Of a DNA stretch of 64,000 nt, positions 1-7,951 are shown piece after piece. Both the position numbers and the translations under genes were made by a program. Every line of letters begins with the position of its first letter. The stretch's first letter is position 1. Under the pieces are notes generated by a model. It was given only the letters and a program-made list of their open reading frames with translations, ran no database searches and was not told where the DNA came from. Source of the stretch: JAFGNV01 sp964612485 (GTDB lineage Bacteria; Chloroflexota; Anaerolineae; 4572-78; J111); the NCBI GenBank assembly GCA_964612485.1, contig CAZTFF010000012.1, positions 1-64,000 of the forward strand, written 5' to 3'.

Positions 1-67
1 GAGCCTGACGAAGACCGTTGGTTTCGACAAGCTCAACCAACGCTGCCCCAGATTATTGAGAAGGTAC
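1..67 (-). repeat. Family A inverted-end repeat, copy 1 (cut by window edge)
   Basis: This is the right part of a dispersed ~100 bp element seen in full at 11427, 25487 and 35463. It carries the core GGTTTCGACAAGCTCAACC and ends in TATTGAGAAGGTAC, which matches the inverted ends of the other copies. It lies just downstream of the Wzz-like gene. Its other end is outside the window. Confidence 0.75.
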
Positions 68-154
68 GGATTCTTCGACCTTCGGTCTCAGAATGACATG
101 CCCAGTGTTCTTATTTGAAAGGTATTGTTTCCAAGAGAATGTCTTTTTGTTCTG

Positions 155-1408
155 TCATTGATTCTCCTGCTCGCTGCGCCACCATTCGATCATAAAAGCG
201 CCAAAAACGCCCACCATCAGGCCTAACACGCCGGCCACGGCCGTATTGCGCAGCCGGCCCGAGGGCAGCGGTTTGGTAGGCACAATGGCCTGGCTGGCAA
301 TCTCTACCCGGCCCGTGTTGGAGCCTTCGCTAAAGGAATCGATCTGTGCCTCCTGCACCTTGCGCGAGATCACGGCAAAGGTCTCGGCTTTCACGTCCTG
401 GTCTCGCAGCAGCTGTTCCAGAACTTCTTGTTGGGTGGCAATTTCTGTTTGCAGGGCCGCAATTTCGGCCCGCAGCGGCTCAATTTCCGCCTCGATGGCG
501 CTTTTTCGTCCCTGCAGGGCTTGCTGCATGGCGGCCAGCGCCGCGTCCGGTTCTACCGAGTCAAGCTTGATTTGAAACGATTGCGATTCGCGGATAATGC
601 CGCTGTTGACCATCTCCGCCAATAAGCCGGCGATCAGCACCGGGGAACTGTTTCCGGCGGCGGTTTGCGATAACAGCTCAACTTCCCGCTGCTGTTGCTG
701 TATCTGTACCAGTTGCGCTTCAAAATTGGTTAGCAGATTTATCCGGGATTGTAGTTGTTTTCCCATTAAACCCAGGTCAAGGTCGGTAGTATGGCCGTCA
801 TCACCGGCCGAGAAGCCGAAACCATTTTCCTGCCGGAAGCGGGTCAGCGCCGCATCCGCTTCGGCCAACGATTGGCCCACCACGCTTTTCTGCTGGACAT
901 AGCGGTCCACTTCGTCGCCGCCGCCATACAGATCGTTCACGGTGTCCACAAAAATTGCAGCCCAGGTATTGGCCACCTCGGCCGCTTCCTCCGGATTGGT
1001 GCCGGACACGGTCAGGATTAGCATATTGGGGGCTTTGTCCAGGGTTTCCGCTTTTGTTTGGGTTTTGATTTCTTCAATATCCCAATTTACCCGTTCCGCC
1101 ACATTTTTCAATAAACTATCCCCATTGGCCAGGGTGGGATAGGTGCGGTACTGGCTTTCCAGCAGGGATTGGATGGCGGTATCCGGCACATCCCGAAAGC
1201 GGGGATCAAATTGCAGTTCGTACCGGGATTGGGTCGCCGTTACCAGCGCTTTGGCCTCGTAAGACGCCGGGCGAAGTGAACTGAAGATAAAGGCCACCAG
1301 CGCGGCGGCCACAGCCAGGCCCGCGATCCAATAACGGTATTGGATCAATACATTTACATACTGCCGCAGGTCAATCTCGTCGTCAATTACGTAATCTCTT
1401 TGCTCCAT
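155..1408 (-). CDS. Wzz/chain-length-determinant family membrane protein
   Basis: This 417-residue protein has the layout of polysaccharide co-polymerases. A short cytoplasmic N-terminus is followed by a first membrane segment near residues 27-46, a long extracytoplasmic coiled-coil-rich region (Gln/Glu-rich helices around 220-345), and a second membrane segment near 388-408. No Walker motif or tyrosine-kinase domain follows, so it is the Wzz part alone. Such proteins set the length of, or help export, surface polysaccharide chains. The ATG is preceded by AAGGAT. The gene is the last in its direction before the window edge, so an exopolysaccharide cluster may continue beyond it; that is inference. 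Confidence 0.8.
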   Translation of the reverse strand: MEQRDYVIDDEIDLRQYVNVLIQYRYWIAGLAVAAALVAFIFSSLRPASYEAKALVTATQSRYELQFDPRFRDVPDTAIQSLLESQYRTYPTLANGDSLLKNVAERVNWDIEEIKTQTKAETLDKAPNMLILTVSGTNPEEAAEVANTWAAIFVDTVNDLYGGGDEVDRYVQQKSVVGQSLAEADAALTRFRQENGFGFSAGDDGHTTDLDLGLMGKQLQSRINLLTNFEAQLVQIQQQQREVELLSQTAAGNSSPVLIAGLLAEMVNSGIIRESQSFQIKLDSVEPDAALAAMQQALQGRKSAIEAEIEPLRAEIAALQTEIATQQEVLEQLLRDQDVKAETFAVISRKVQEAQIDSFSEGSNTGRVEIASQAIVPTKPLPSGRLRNTAVAGVLGLMVGVFGAFMIEWWRSEQENQ

Positions 1409-1462
1409 AGAATGCTATCCTTAACCCCAGCTTATTTGATAAATTTTTAGCAGGCGCGCGCA

Positions 1463-1493
1463 AAACCGCCCTGCCATATCAGCAGGGCGGTTT
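1463..1493 (-). terminator. Bidirectional-looking hairpin terminator
   Basis: AAACCGCCCTGC and GCAGGGCGGTTT form a perfect 12-bp stem around a 7-base loop. On the minus strand the arm ends in TTTT. The hairpin lies upstream of the Wzz-like gene and could stop transcription arriving from the HEPN/MNT side. Confidence 0.6.
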
Positions 1494-1554
1494 ATTGTAG
1501 TCGTTCAATAAGGATTAGGCAAGATTTACAAACCTGCAACGTAGAGAGGCTCAC

Positions 1555-1704
1555 GTTTAGAACAAGTGCAAGTATGTCTGGCCCTTCCCTAACCTTTCCA
1601 GAGGAAAGGCTCCCTCCCAAAGGGAGGGGGATTTTGCTCCCTCTCCCTCTGGGAGAGGGTTGGGGTGAGGGATTAGGGGAGGCCCTCACCAAAGGAAAAG
1701 GTAA
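1555..1704 (+). repeat. GC-rich repeat C, copy 1
   Basis: This block starts with GTTTAGAACAAGTGCAAGTA and runs through CTTTCCAGAGGAAAGG and a polypurine/polypyrimidine hairpin to TCACCAAAGG. A near-identical block lies at 4299-4443, 2.7 kb away. The interior forms several hairpins and neither copy is coding. Confidence 0.75.
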
Positions 1705-1819
1705 CAACTTTATATTTTGTATTTGTAATGTGATACTCGCACTTGTACTTGACATGAGCCTGTAGAGATTGCTTCGCCGTCAAAGACGGCTCGCAATGAC
1801 ATTTCAGAGAACCGAACAG

Positions 1820-1884
1820 CCCCAATGGATCCAATTTTGGGGTGGCCTTCGGATATTTCCCCCCCTCGTGAGGGGGGATTGAGC
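1820..1884 (+). repeat. Family B element, partial copy
   Basis: The segment begins with CAATGGATCCAATTTT and continues with GCCTTCGGATAT and a C-run/G-run hairpin, matching the left part of the element at 11236. The matching right end is absent, so this copy is truncated. Confidence 0.55.
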
Positions 1885-1889
1885 GCCGA

Positions 1890-2399
1890 TTAGTCCTTAA
1901 GATTTTCGCTTTGGGCTGCGTCGGCCAGTTGTTCCAAAAAGTCGGCAAAGGCCAGTAATTCACGCTGTGCCGGTTTAAAAGTTGAAGGTAGTTGTTGCAC
2001 CAGCCGCTCGATTCGTTCAGGATCAAATTCAAAAGCGTAAATATTTCGTACCACATGCCGAAAACGCAGGTATTCGTCCAGCACTTTGCCGGTTTCGGTT
2101 GACAGCACCTGGGGGCGCACCTGAGCCAACGCCACTACCATCTGACGCAATAAATCTCGGTGCCATTCATAACCGGTCGGCACGCTTCTATCAACGGTGG
2201 CCGCAATTTGATGAAACAAGCGTTCCAGGCCGGCGTAAAAATCATGCAGGTTTAATGCCGCCGAGTCCAGGTAGAGGTCTTGATCTTCAGGCCGTTGTCT
2301 GGCGGCAGTAGTGGCTCGTTCTGCCCGATTCACAACACGTTCTAATTCTGATAACTCCTGGCGAATGCGCGCGGCAACCACCCGATACCGTTCACTCAT
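1890..2399 (-). CDS. HepT-like HEPN-domain protein
   Basis: This 169-residue, mostly helical protein has the late motif FRHVVRNIYAFEFDPERI, typical of HepT-like HEPN proteins. These partner with minimal nucleotidyltransferases in toxin-antitoxin modules, the HEPN partner acting as an RNase. It overlaps the MNT gene by four bases (ATGA), which indicates translational coupling. Where HEPN RNases carry R-x4-H, this protein reads R-H-V-V-R-N, so the His position is Asn. RNase activity is therefore not assured. The pairing supports the call more than the sequence alone does. Confidence 0.75.
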   Translation of the reverse strand: MSERYRVVAARIRQELSELERVVNRAERATTAARQRPEDQDLYLDSAALNLHDFYAGLERLFHQIAATVDRSVPTGYEWHRDLLRQMVVALAQVRPQVLSTETGKVLDEYLRFRHVVRNIYAFEFDPERIERLVQQLPSTFKPAQRELLAFADFLEQLADAAQSENLKD

Positions 2400-2776
2400 A
2401 GCGTTAACCCCTCCTGTTCGATGGTAGCCAATAACGAAGGACGGCAGGCGCTAACATCCACCAGGTTGATCTCTATCTCCCGGCTTAAGGCTAGCACGGC
2501 CCCTATTGCCCGAAACGTATCCTCAGGTGAGATACCCCAGGCCGCCAGGTCTACATCGGACCAGGGAGTGAAACAGCCTTGATGAACTAACGATCCGAAC
2601 ACGACCACCCGGTTAGCTCCAAACTGCTCCTGCAACAACGTGGCTGCCTGCCGGGCTAATTGCCAGGCCAGACGCTGCCGGCGCCGTTGGGCTTGCAATT
2701 CTGCTTGCCGGCGCCGTTGTGCCGTTGCCCGATAGATGGCCATAGCTTCCGGGGGTAAATCTAAAGCGGTTGACAT
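2396..2776 (-). CDS. MNT-type minimal nucleotidyltransferase (antitoxin-like)
   Basis: This 126-residue protein has the nucleotidyltransferase signature: GSLVHQG at about residues 61-67, followed by SDVDLA with the two metal-binding Asp. A third acidic position falls in the EIEINLVD segment. MntA-type proteins add nucleotides to a HEPN toxin or otherwise neutralise it. The N-terminus is a charged Arg/Gln-rich helix longer than in minimal MNTs. AGGGGA precedes the ATG. The gene starts 15 bases after a DegT aminotransferase on the same strand, so all three may share a transcript. Confidence 0.8.
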   Translation of the reverse strand: MSTALDLPPEAMAIYRATAQRRRQAELQAQRRRQRLAWQLARQAATLLQEQFGANRVVVFGSLVHQGCFTPWSDVDLAAWGISPEDTFRAIGAVLALSREIEINLVDVSACRPSLLATIEQEGLTL

Positions 2777-2791
2777 TTTTTATCCCCTGCC

Positions 2792-3976
2792 TTATCTGGC
2801 ATTTAGTTCGGTTCTATGAAAATCGGCCGTGGCTGTCACCACAGCGGCCAGCATATCCGGGGTCAATTCCGGGTAAATGGGCAGGGCCAGGGTTTCCTGC
2901 GCCGCCTGTTCGCTGTGCGGAAAGTCGCCGGGCTGATACTGTAGATCGGCAAAACATTCCTGTAAATGCAGCGGAACCGGGTAATAAATCTCGCAGCCAA
3001 TGTTCCGTTCTTGGAGGTAGGCCAGCAGCTTGTCTCTATGGGCCGAGCGGATCACAAATTGGTTGTAAATATGGCGGCCATACCCGGCATCGTGAGGCAA
3101 AACCAGGCTGCCCGGTTCCAGCGCCTTTTCGGGCTGTGTTTTGATCTCCAGGCCGGTTTCGGCAAATAGCTGCCGGTAGGTTTGGGCGTTTTGCCGGCGG
3201 CCCGCCGTCCAACTGTCCAGATGTTTGAGTTTTACCCGCAAAATCGCGGCCTGGAGCGCGTCCAGCCGGAAGTTGCCGCCCACCACCTTGTTGTAATATT
3301 TGGGCCGGTAGCCGTGGTTGCGCAGCAGCTTCACCCGATCCGCCAGGGCCGGATCATTGGCCGTCACCATGCCGCCATCGCCAAACCCGCCCAGGTTTTT
3401 GGATGGAAAAAAGCTGAAACAGCCCAAATGACCCATCGAACCGGCCCGCCGGCCTTTGTATTCCGCGCCAATAGCCTGGGCGGCATCCTCTATCACGGTC
3501 AATTGGTGCCGCTCGGCTATCTCCATAAGGGGGTCCATATCGGCCATCTGGCCGTAGAGATGCACCGGCATAATAGCGCGGGTCTTACCGGTGATGGCGG
3601 CTTCAATCGCTGCCGGGTCAATATTGTAGGTCAGCGGATCAATATCCACAAACACCAGCTTACCCCCTAACCGGGCCACCGACCCCCCGGTGGCAAAAAA
3701 GGTGTAGGGCGTGGTGATCACTTTGTCGCCCGGCTGAAGGTCAATGGCCATCAGCGCAACCAACAACGCATCCGTGCCCGACGAAACGCCAATGCCAAAT
3801 TGGCAGTGGCAGTAGTCGGCCACTGCCTGTTCCAGGGCTTCTACTTCCGGCCCCATAATAAAACGCTGCGACTCAATGACCCGCTCCACCACCGCCTGTA
3901 TTTCCTCGCGGATGGTGGCGTATTGCGCTTTGAGATCAAGCAGGGGTACAGCTGTTGCACCTGTTTTTTCATTCAT
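2792..3976 (-). CDS. DegT/DnrJ/EryC1/StrS-family PLP aminotransferase
   Basis: This 394-residue protein belongs to the sugar aminotransferase fold type I group, which makes amino sugars for surface glycans. Hallmarks include the SSGTDALLVAL cofactor loop, the Asp in VIEDAAQAIGA, and the Schiff-base lysine in FFPSKNLGGFGDGG. The ATG at 3976 is preferred over an upstream GTG at 3997 because GGAGG sits seven bases before it. The substrate cannot be told from sequence. A Wzz-like gene 1.4 kb downstream fits a surface-polysaccharide setting, with the HEPN/MNT pair lying between. Confidence 0.88.
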   Translation of the reverse strand: MNEKTGATAVPLLDLKAQYATIREEIQAVVERVIESQRFIMGPEVEALEQAVADYCHCQFGIGVSSGTDALLVALMAIDLQPGDKVITTPYTFFATGGSVARLGGKLVFVDIDPLTYNIDPAAIEAAITGKTRAIMPVHLYGQMADMDPLMEIAERHQLTVIEDAAQAIGAEYKGRRAGSMGHLGCFSFFPSKNLGGFGDGGMVTANDPALADRVKLLRNHGYRPKYYNKVVGGNFRLDALQAAILRVKLKHLDSWTAGRRQNAQTYRQLFAETGLEIKTQPEKALEPGSLVLPHDAGYGRHIYNQFVIRSAHRDKLLAYLQERNIGCEIYYPVPLHLQECFADLQYQPGDFPHSEQAAQETLALPIYPELTPDMLAAVVTATADFHRTELNAR

Positions 3977-4066
3977 GTTAGGCCCTCCGGCTGACACAAT
4001 ATAACCCTGCCCACTGCGCAGGGCGATTTATTTTAACGACAAGGCAGGGATTGCGCAAACTTTCAA

Positions 4067-4215
4067 TACTCAGTAGATCCAATTTTCAGACCTGACAGGT
4101 TTCAGAAATTGATTTAATTGCCGAACTATCTTGAGTATCAGCTTGCTGAACGCCAAATAGTGACCTTGAAAACCTGTCAGGTCTTGCATGCTTGAAGAAT
4201 TTGGATCCACCGATA
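4067..4215 (+). repeat. Family B inverted-end element, copy 2
   Basis: The left end reads CTCAGTAGATCCAATTTT and the right end GAATTTGGATCCACCGATA, which are inverted relative to each other. The interior carries another inverted pair, AGACCTGACAGGTTTC and GAAAACCTGTCAGGTCT. The right 25 bases (GCATGCTTGAAGAATTTGG and on) are shared with the copy at 11236, although the middle differs. Confidence 0.7.
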
Positions 4216-4298
4216 CGGCTATGTATGAAGCTGATCAGTAAAGCGCCGGTTGCGTTCAGCCGGCGCTTGTGTACTTTACTATTTACTTGTTGTCTCAT

Positions 4299-4443
4299 GT
4301 TTAGAACAAGTGCAAGTATGTCTGGCCCTCCCCTAACCTTTCCAGAGGAAAGGCTCCCTCCCAAAGGAAGGGGGGTTTTGCTCCCTCTCCCAGAGGGAGA
4401 GGGTTGGGGTGAGGGATTAGGGGAGGGCGTCACCAAAGGTAAC
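4299..4443 (+). repeat. GC-rich repeat C, copy 2
   Basis: This is a near-copy of 1555-1704, starting at GTTTAGAACAAGTGCAAGTA and ending near CACCAAAGGTAAC. Differences are point changes and small indels. Both copies have the same orientation. Confidence 0.75.
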
Positions 4444-4446
4444 AGG

Positions 4447-4797
4447 TCAGGGCGTGGCCGTGCGGGTGGAGCCGTCGCGCATAATGACGGTGTCGCCGGG
4501 GTTTTGTTCCAGCCACAACGCGGCGTAGCCTTCGTCATCCAGGCCGGTATGGGCACCGTTCACAAACTGGCCTTAAAACTCCTGGTTCAATTTGTTACGG
4601 ATGGCGTTGGAGGCGCGGTACGATACTTTGAGTTTCTTCTCACTATCGCACGATACGGCAAAACTGCCCATATCGCCCAACTGCACCGAATCGCCGTACT
4701 TCAGGTGGTTGATCAACCCCTGCGAAAACTTGTAGGCAAAATCGCGGGCATCGCCCCGGTCAAAGCCGGATAGGAAATTGAAGAAGAAAATCTTTCC
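4447..4797 (-). pseudogene. Unrecognised broken coding relic
   Basis: Read on the minus strand, one frame gives a protein-like stretch including DFAYKFSQGLINHLKYGDS and VQLGDMGSFAVS, closed by TAA near 4572. The same frame then gives GLDDEGYAALWLEQNPGDT before TGA at 4447-4449. The two pieces look like parts of one gene or two neighbouring relics interrupted by a stop, with no start or ribosome-binding site. The LGDMGSF segment is vaguely reminiscent of HU-like folds, but I would not name a family. Confidence 0.4.
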
Positions 4798-4856
4798 TGA
4801 TTGCGTTCAAAATCAGGGGGGAGGTTTTCCTGAAAGGAAAAAAATCTTTTCTTGTT

Positions 4857-4885
4857 TTGTGGAGGCGCAGGGGATACGTTATAAT
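4857..4885 (+). promoter_or_regulatory. Possible sigma-70 promoter before the transglycosylase
   Basis: TTGTGG and a perfect TATAAT are separated by 17 bases, about 165 bases upstream of the lytic transglycosylase start. The -35 box is weak. The -10 overlaps the possible ATG of the HTH fragment, so both cannot be functional from this site. Confidence 0.4.
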
Positions 4886-5036
4886 GAAACAAATTGCCCA
4901 GGCCATGGGCGTGTCCGAGCGCACGGTGAGCAATTATTTGCGGCAGGCGCGCCAAAAGCTGGGCACCCGCCGTAAAGCGGACACCCGCCGTAAAGCGGAC
5001 ACCCTGGCCGTGGCCGTTAAATTATTATCGTTATAA
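4884..5036 (+). pseudogene. LuxR/sigma-region-4-type helix-turn-helix fragment
   Basis: A 50-codon frame encodes the C-terminal half of a helix-turn-helix, with IAQAMGVSERTVSNYLRQAR followed by QKLGTRR. This is the recognition-helix layout of LuxR-type regulators. No receiver or sensor domain precedes it, although the frame stays open upstream without a start. The tail contains an exact 18-base tandem duplication (TRRKAD twice). It is most likely the remnant of a larger regulator. Confidence 0.5.
4965..5000 (+). repeat. 18-bp perfect tandem duplication
   Basis: ACCCGCCGTAAAGCGGAC occurs twice back to back (4965-4982 and 4983-5000), in frame within the helix-turn-helix fragment. Each unit also contains the small palindrome CCGCCGTAAAGCGG. 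Confidence 0.85.
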
Positions 5037-5051
5037 CCGGGGCTTAAATTG

Positions 5052-5720
5052 ATGGCCTATCCTTCGCAACGCCCCAAAAAAGCAGCGCATTATCGCGTGC
5101 GGCTCACGCTCTCGCGGCAAAATTGGGTGGTGCTGCGGGGGCTGGGGCTGCTGGCCCTGGGCGGGCTGGCCTTTTTGTATGGAGCCGGCTTTATGACGCC
5201 TGACGTCAATCACCCGCCGCCCGCGCCCCGAACCGTGCTGGTGCGCGTGACCTATGAAGAGATGTTTGTTGATATTGCCGCCCGGCATGATCTGGATTGG
5301 CACCTGCTGGTGGGGCAGGCTTATTATGAGAGCGGGTTTGACCCGCAGGCGGTAGGAGCTTATCAGGATACCGGCTTGATGCAAATTATCCCCACCACCT
5401 GGGAAGCGTGGGCGCCGCAGGCGGGCGTCACCGACCCGACCGATCCTTACAGCAACCTGTTGGTGGCCGCGCTGTACCTGGCTTTTTTACGGGATCATTT
5501 TGCCGAGTTGGGCTACTCCGACGAGCGATGGATGCTGGTGGCCTACAACTGGGGGCCGCACAATTTGCAGCAACATCTGGAGAATGGCGGCACCTGGGCC
5601 GGCATCCCTGAAATCCGGCGGCGGTACGCGCTGAATGTGCTGCGGGCCAAACGTGAACTGCCGCCGGCGTGGGCCGTGATGCGCGAAGAACCGGTGATTG
5701 TTTCCCGGCTGTTGGAATAA
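5052..5720 (+). CDS. Membrane-anchored lytic transglycosylase (SLT domain)
   Basis: This 222-residue protein has one N-terminal membrane segment (about residues 27-47) and an extracytoplasmic SLT domain. Visible motifs are YYESGFDPQAVG with the catalytic Glu, TGLMQI, and AYNWGP, which together define soluble-lytic-transglycosylase-like muramidases that cleave peptidoglycan glycan strands. ATG at 5052 follows GGGG; a TTG just before it is a poorer choice. It is convergent with the ABC permease gene that ends one base after its stop codon, leaving almost no space for a terminator. Confidence 0.88.
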   Translation: MAYPSQRPKKAAHYRVRLTLSRQNWVVLRGLGLLALGGLAFLYGAGFMTPDVNHPPPAPRTVLVRVTYEEMFVDIAARHDLDWHLLVGQAYYESGFDPQAVGAYQDTGLMQIIPTTWEAWAPQAGVTDPTDPYSNLLVAALYLAFLRDHFAELGYSDERWMLVAYNWGPHNLQQHLENGGTWAGIPEIRRRYALNVLRAKRELPPAWAVMREEPVIVSRLLE

Positions 5721-5721
5721 A

Positions 5722-6687
5722 TTACAACCCCCGCTCACCCCGAATATACGGCACACCCAGGGCCGAGGGCGACCCCAGCCGTTTGCGGGCCGCGGCCCGG
5801 GACCCCAGCACCAGGGCGACAATGGTCAGGATATAGGGCGTCATTTGCAGGAAAAAGCCCCAGTTAGAGTTAATATACAGCGGGTTGGTGAAGCCAAGGA
5901 GGGTGGCCGGTCCTTGCAGGTCTAAAATGCCGCGCCGCAGCGCGCCAAACAGGTACGCGCCCAGGGCGGCCCGCAGCGGATTCCATTGGGCAAAAATCAC
6001 CAGGGCAATAGCGATCCAGCCCTGGCCCGAGGTGGTCTGCGCGCTGTACCAGCCCGGCGAAACCGACAGGCTGATGGTGGCCCCGGCCAAACCGGCCAGG
6101 CAGCCGCCCACAAATACGTAAAAATAGCGCAGGCCGTACACATTCACCCCCATCGTATCGGCGGCTTCCGGTTTTTCGCCCACGGCGCGCAGGTGCAGGC
6201 CGGGGCGCGTTTTGTAGATGTAGTACCACGACAGCGGAATGAAAAGATAGCCGGCGTAAACCAGCACGCTGTGATCATCAAAAAAGACCGGGCCAAAGAA
6301 AGGGATCAGATTCAACAACGGAATATCCGCCGCAGGCACCAGCGGCGGGTTTTGCCCGGTCAATCCCTCGCCCAGCACCAGGGCCAGCCCGGTTCCTAAA
6401 AACGTTAACGACAAACCGCTGACCACCTGATCGGCCTGGAAATGAATTGTCACCAGCCCGTGGGCCAGGCTTAAAATGCCGCCGGCAATAATGGCCGCCA
6501 GCAGCCCCAGCCAGGGATTGCCCGTAGCCAGCGAGGTGCTGAAACCGGCCATCGCGCCCAGCAGCATCATGCCTTCTACCCCCAGGTTGAGGATGCCGGA
6601 GCGTTCGGCGTAAATTTCACCGATGGCGGCAAAGAGCAATATGGTGCCGGTGGCTAATCCGGCGTGGAGAATGGTGATAAGGTTCAT
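5722..6687 (-). CDS. ABC transporter permease, nucleoside/BMP type (second permease)
   Basis: This 321-residue inner-membrane protein has about eight hydrophobic segments and the LNLGVEGMMLLGAMAGF signature of the BMP/nucleoside branch of ribose-type permeases (YufQ/NupQ-like). It is the last gene of a four-gene set on the minus strand: lipoprotein, double ATPase, first permease, this gene. With its partner it would form the membrane channel for purine or other nucleosides. The GGGAGAG before the ATG supports the start. Confidence 0.87.
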   Translation of the reverse strand: MNLITILHAGLATGTILLFAAIGEIYAERSGILNLGVEGMMLLGAMAGFSTSLATGNPWLGLLAAIIAGGILSLAHGLVTIHFQADQVVSGLSLTFLGTGLALVLGEGLTGQNPPLVPAADIPLLNLIPFFGPVFFDDHSVLVYAGYLFIPLSWYYIYKTRPGLHLRAVGEKPEAADTMGVNVYGLRYFYVFVGGCLAGLAGATISLSVSPGWYSAQTTSGQGWIAIALVIFAQWNPLRAALGAYLFGALRRGILDLQGPATLLGFTNPLYINSNWGFFLQMTPYILTIVALVLGSRAAARKRLGSPSALGVPYIRGERGL

Positions 6688-6762
6688 ACAGCCTCTCCCT
6701 TGAAAATGGTGTTATATTCAAGTGTCAGGTTTCAGTGACTTGTCACTCGTCACTCCTCAGAA

Positions 6763-7944
6763 TTACCGGTTTCGTACTAAACGGACTTTGTAACGCAGTA
6801 AAACATCGCTGCTGATGACCATGAACAGCACAATCCCCTGCAACAGCGAGGCCAGCCCCGACGGTTGAATTTCCCGCCCGGCCACAATGAGCGCGCCAAA
6901 AAGAATGGCCACCAGAATGACGGCAAAGGGGTTGAGCTTGGCCAGCCAGGCCACAATGATGCCGGTAAAGCCGTAACCCGGCGAGATCCGTTCTTGCAGC
7001 CGGTGAACCACCCCGCTGATTTCCGACATCCCGGCCAGCCCGGCCAGCGCCCCAGAGAACATCATCACCAAAACCACATTGCGCACAATGTTGATCCCGG
7101 CGTAGCGGGCGGCGTTGGGGTTATCGCCCGCAAGTTTGATCTCGTAGCCCCAGCGGCTGCGCTGCAGCACCCACCAGACCACCCCCACGGCCACCAGCGC
7201 GATCAAAAACCCCAAGTGGAGCGTCATCCCGGAAATGCGTTCCAGCCCCAGGGCGGTGAGCAAAGGAACCATAAAGGAGTCGGATGATTCCATAAAGGTG
7301 TTATAGGGGCGGGCGTAATCGGTCAGGCGGGGCAGCCAGGCCGATTTTTCAAAGGGCGGCGTCATCTGAAAGCCGGCGTCGCTCCATTTGTTGAAGATCC
7401 AAAAGTTGTTCCATAAGATGGCAATGTAATTGAGCATCAGGGTGGTGATGATCTCGTTCACCTGGAAGCGTCCCTTGAGCAGGCCGGGGATAAAGCCCCA
7501 CATCGCGCCGCCGATCATGCCCATAATGATCATCATCCCGATAATGACGAATTTGGGGCTGTCGAGCGGAACCATGGGGATCAATACCACCAGGCTGGCG
7601 GCAAACGCGCCAATATAAAACTGCCCCTCCGCGCCGATGTTCCATAATTTCATCTTGAAGGCCACGGCGCAGGCCAGGCCCACCAGGATCAGGGGCGTGG
7701 CTTTCACCAGCGTATCGGAGAAAACGGCCCAGTTGCCAAAGGTGGCGTTAAAGAAAAAAACGGCCACGCGCAGGGGCTCCCCGCCGATCAGTTTGAGAAT
7801 GATCCCGCTGATGATAAAGGCCAGCACCACCGAGCCAATCGACGTGGCCGCCGGCAGCCATTTGGGAATATCCTTGATCCGTTTTTCAAAGGTAAGGGTG
7901 TAGGGCAATTGAAATTTACGCCTGGGGGCGGCAGACGTTGACAT
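6763..7944 (-). CDS. ABC transporter permease, nucleoside/BMP type (first permease)
   Basis: This 393-residue protein with eight to ten membrane segments belongs to the YufP/NupP-like permeases. The GAEGQFYIGAF motif corresponds to the conserved cytoplasmic coupling loop of this branch. ATG at 7944 is chosen over a TTG at 7965; AAAGGA lies upstream. It starts seven bases after the ATPase gene ends, and a 75-base gap separates it from the second permease. The pair forms the heteromeric transmembrane part of the importer. Confidence 0.87.
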   Translation of the reverse strand: MSTSAAPRRKFQLPYTLTFEKRIKDIPKWLPAATSIGSVVLAFIISGIILKLIGGEPLRVAVFFFNATFGNWAVFSDTLVKATPLILVGLACAVAFKMKLWNIGAEGQFYIGAFAASLVVLIPMVPLDSPKFVIIGMMIIMGMIGGAMWGFIPGLLKGRFQVNEIITTLMLNYIAILWNNFWIFNKWSDAGFQMTPPFEKSAWLPRLTDYARPYNTFMESSDSFMVPLLTALGLERISGMTLHLGFLIALVAVGVVWWVLQRSRWGYEIKLAGDNPNAARYAGINIVRNVVLVMMFSGALAGLAGMSEISGVVHRLQERISPGYGFTGIIVAWLAKLNPFAVILVAILFGALIVAGREIQPSGLASLLQGIVLFMVISSDVLLRYKVRLVRNR

Positions 7945-7951
7945 TGGCTGT

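Larger units (their letters stand above)
1409..1889. other. Gene-free stretch built of repeats
   Basis: These 481 bases hold no convincing gene. They contain a strong hairpin at 1463-1493, one copy of the GC-rich repeat C (1555-1704), and a partial family B element (1820-1884). The open frames across the segment are low-complexity translations of the purine/pyrimidine-rich repeats. Confidence 0.7.
3977..5051. other. Long gene-poor stretch with repeats and gene relics
   Basis: About 1.07 kb without an intact gene. In order it holds a small hairpin (CCCTGC/GCAGGG, 4005-4023), a family B element (4067-4215), repeat C copy 2 (4299-4443), a broken coding relic on the minus strand (4447-4797), and a LuxR-type helix-turn-helix fragment on the plus strand (4884-5036). 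The combination suggests a scar zone of repeated insertion and gene loss. Confidence 0.65.
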
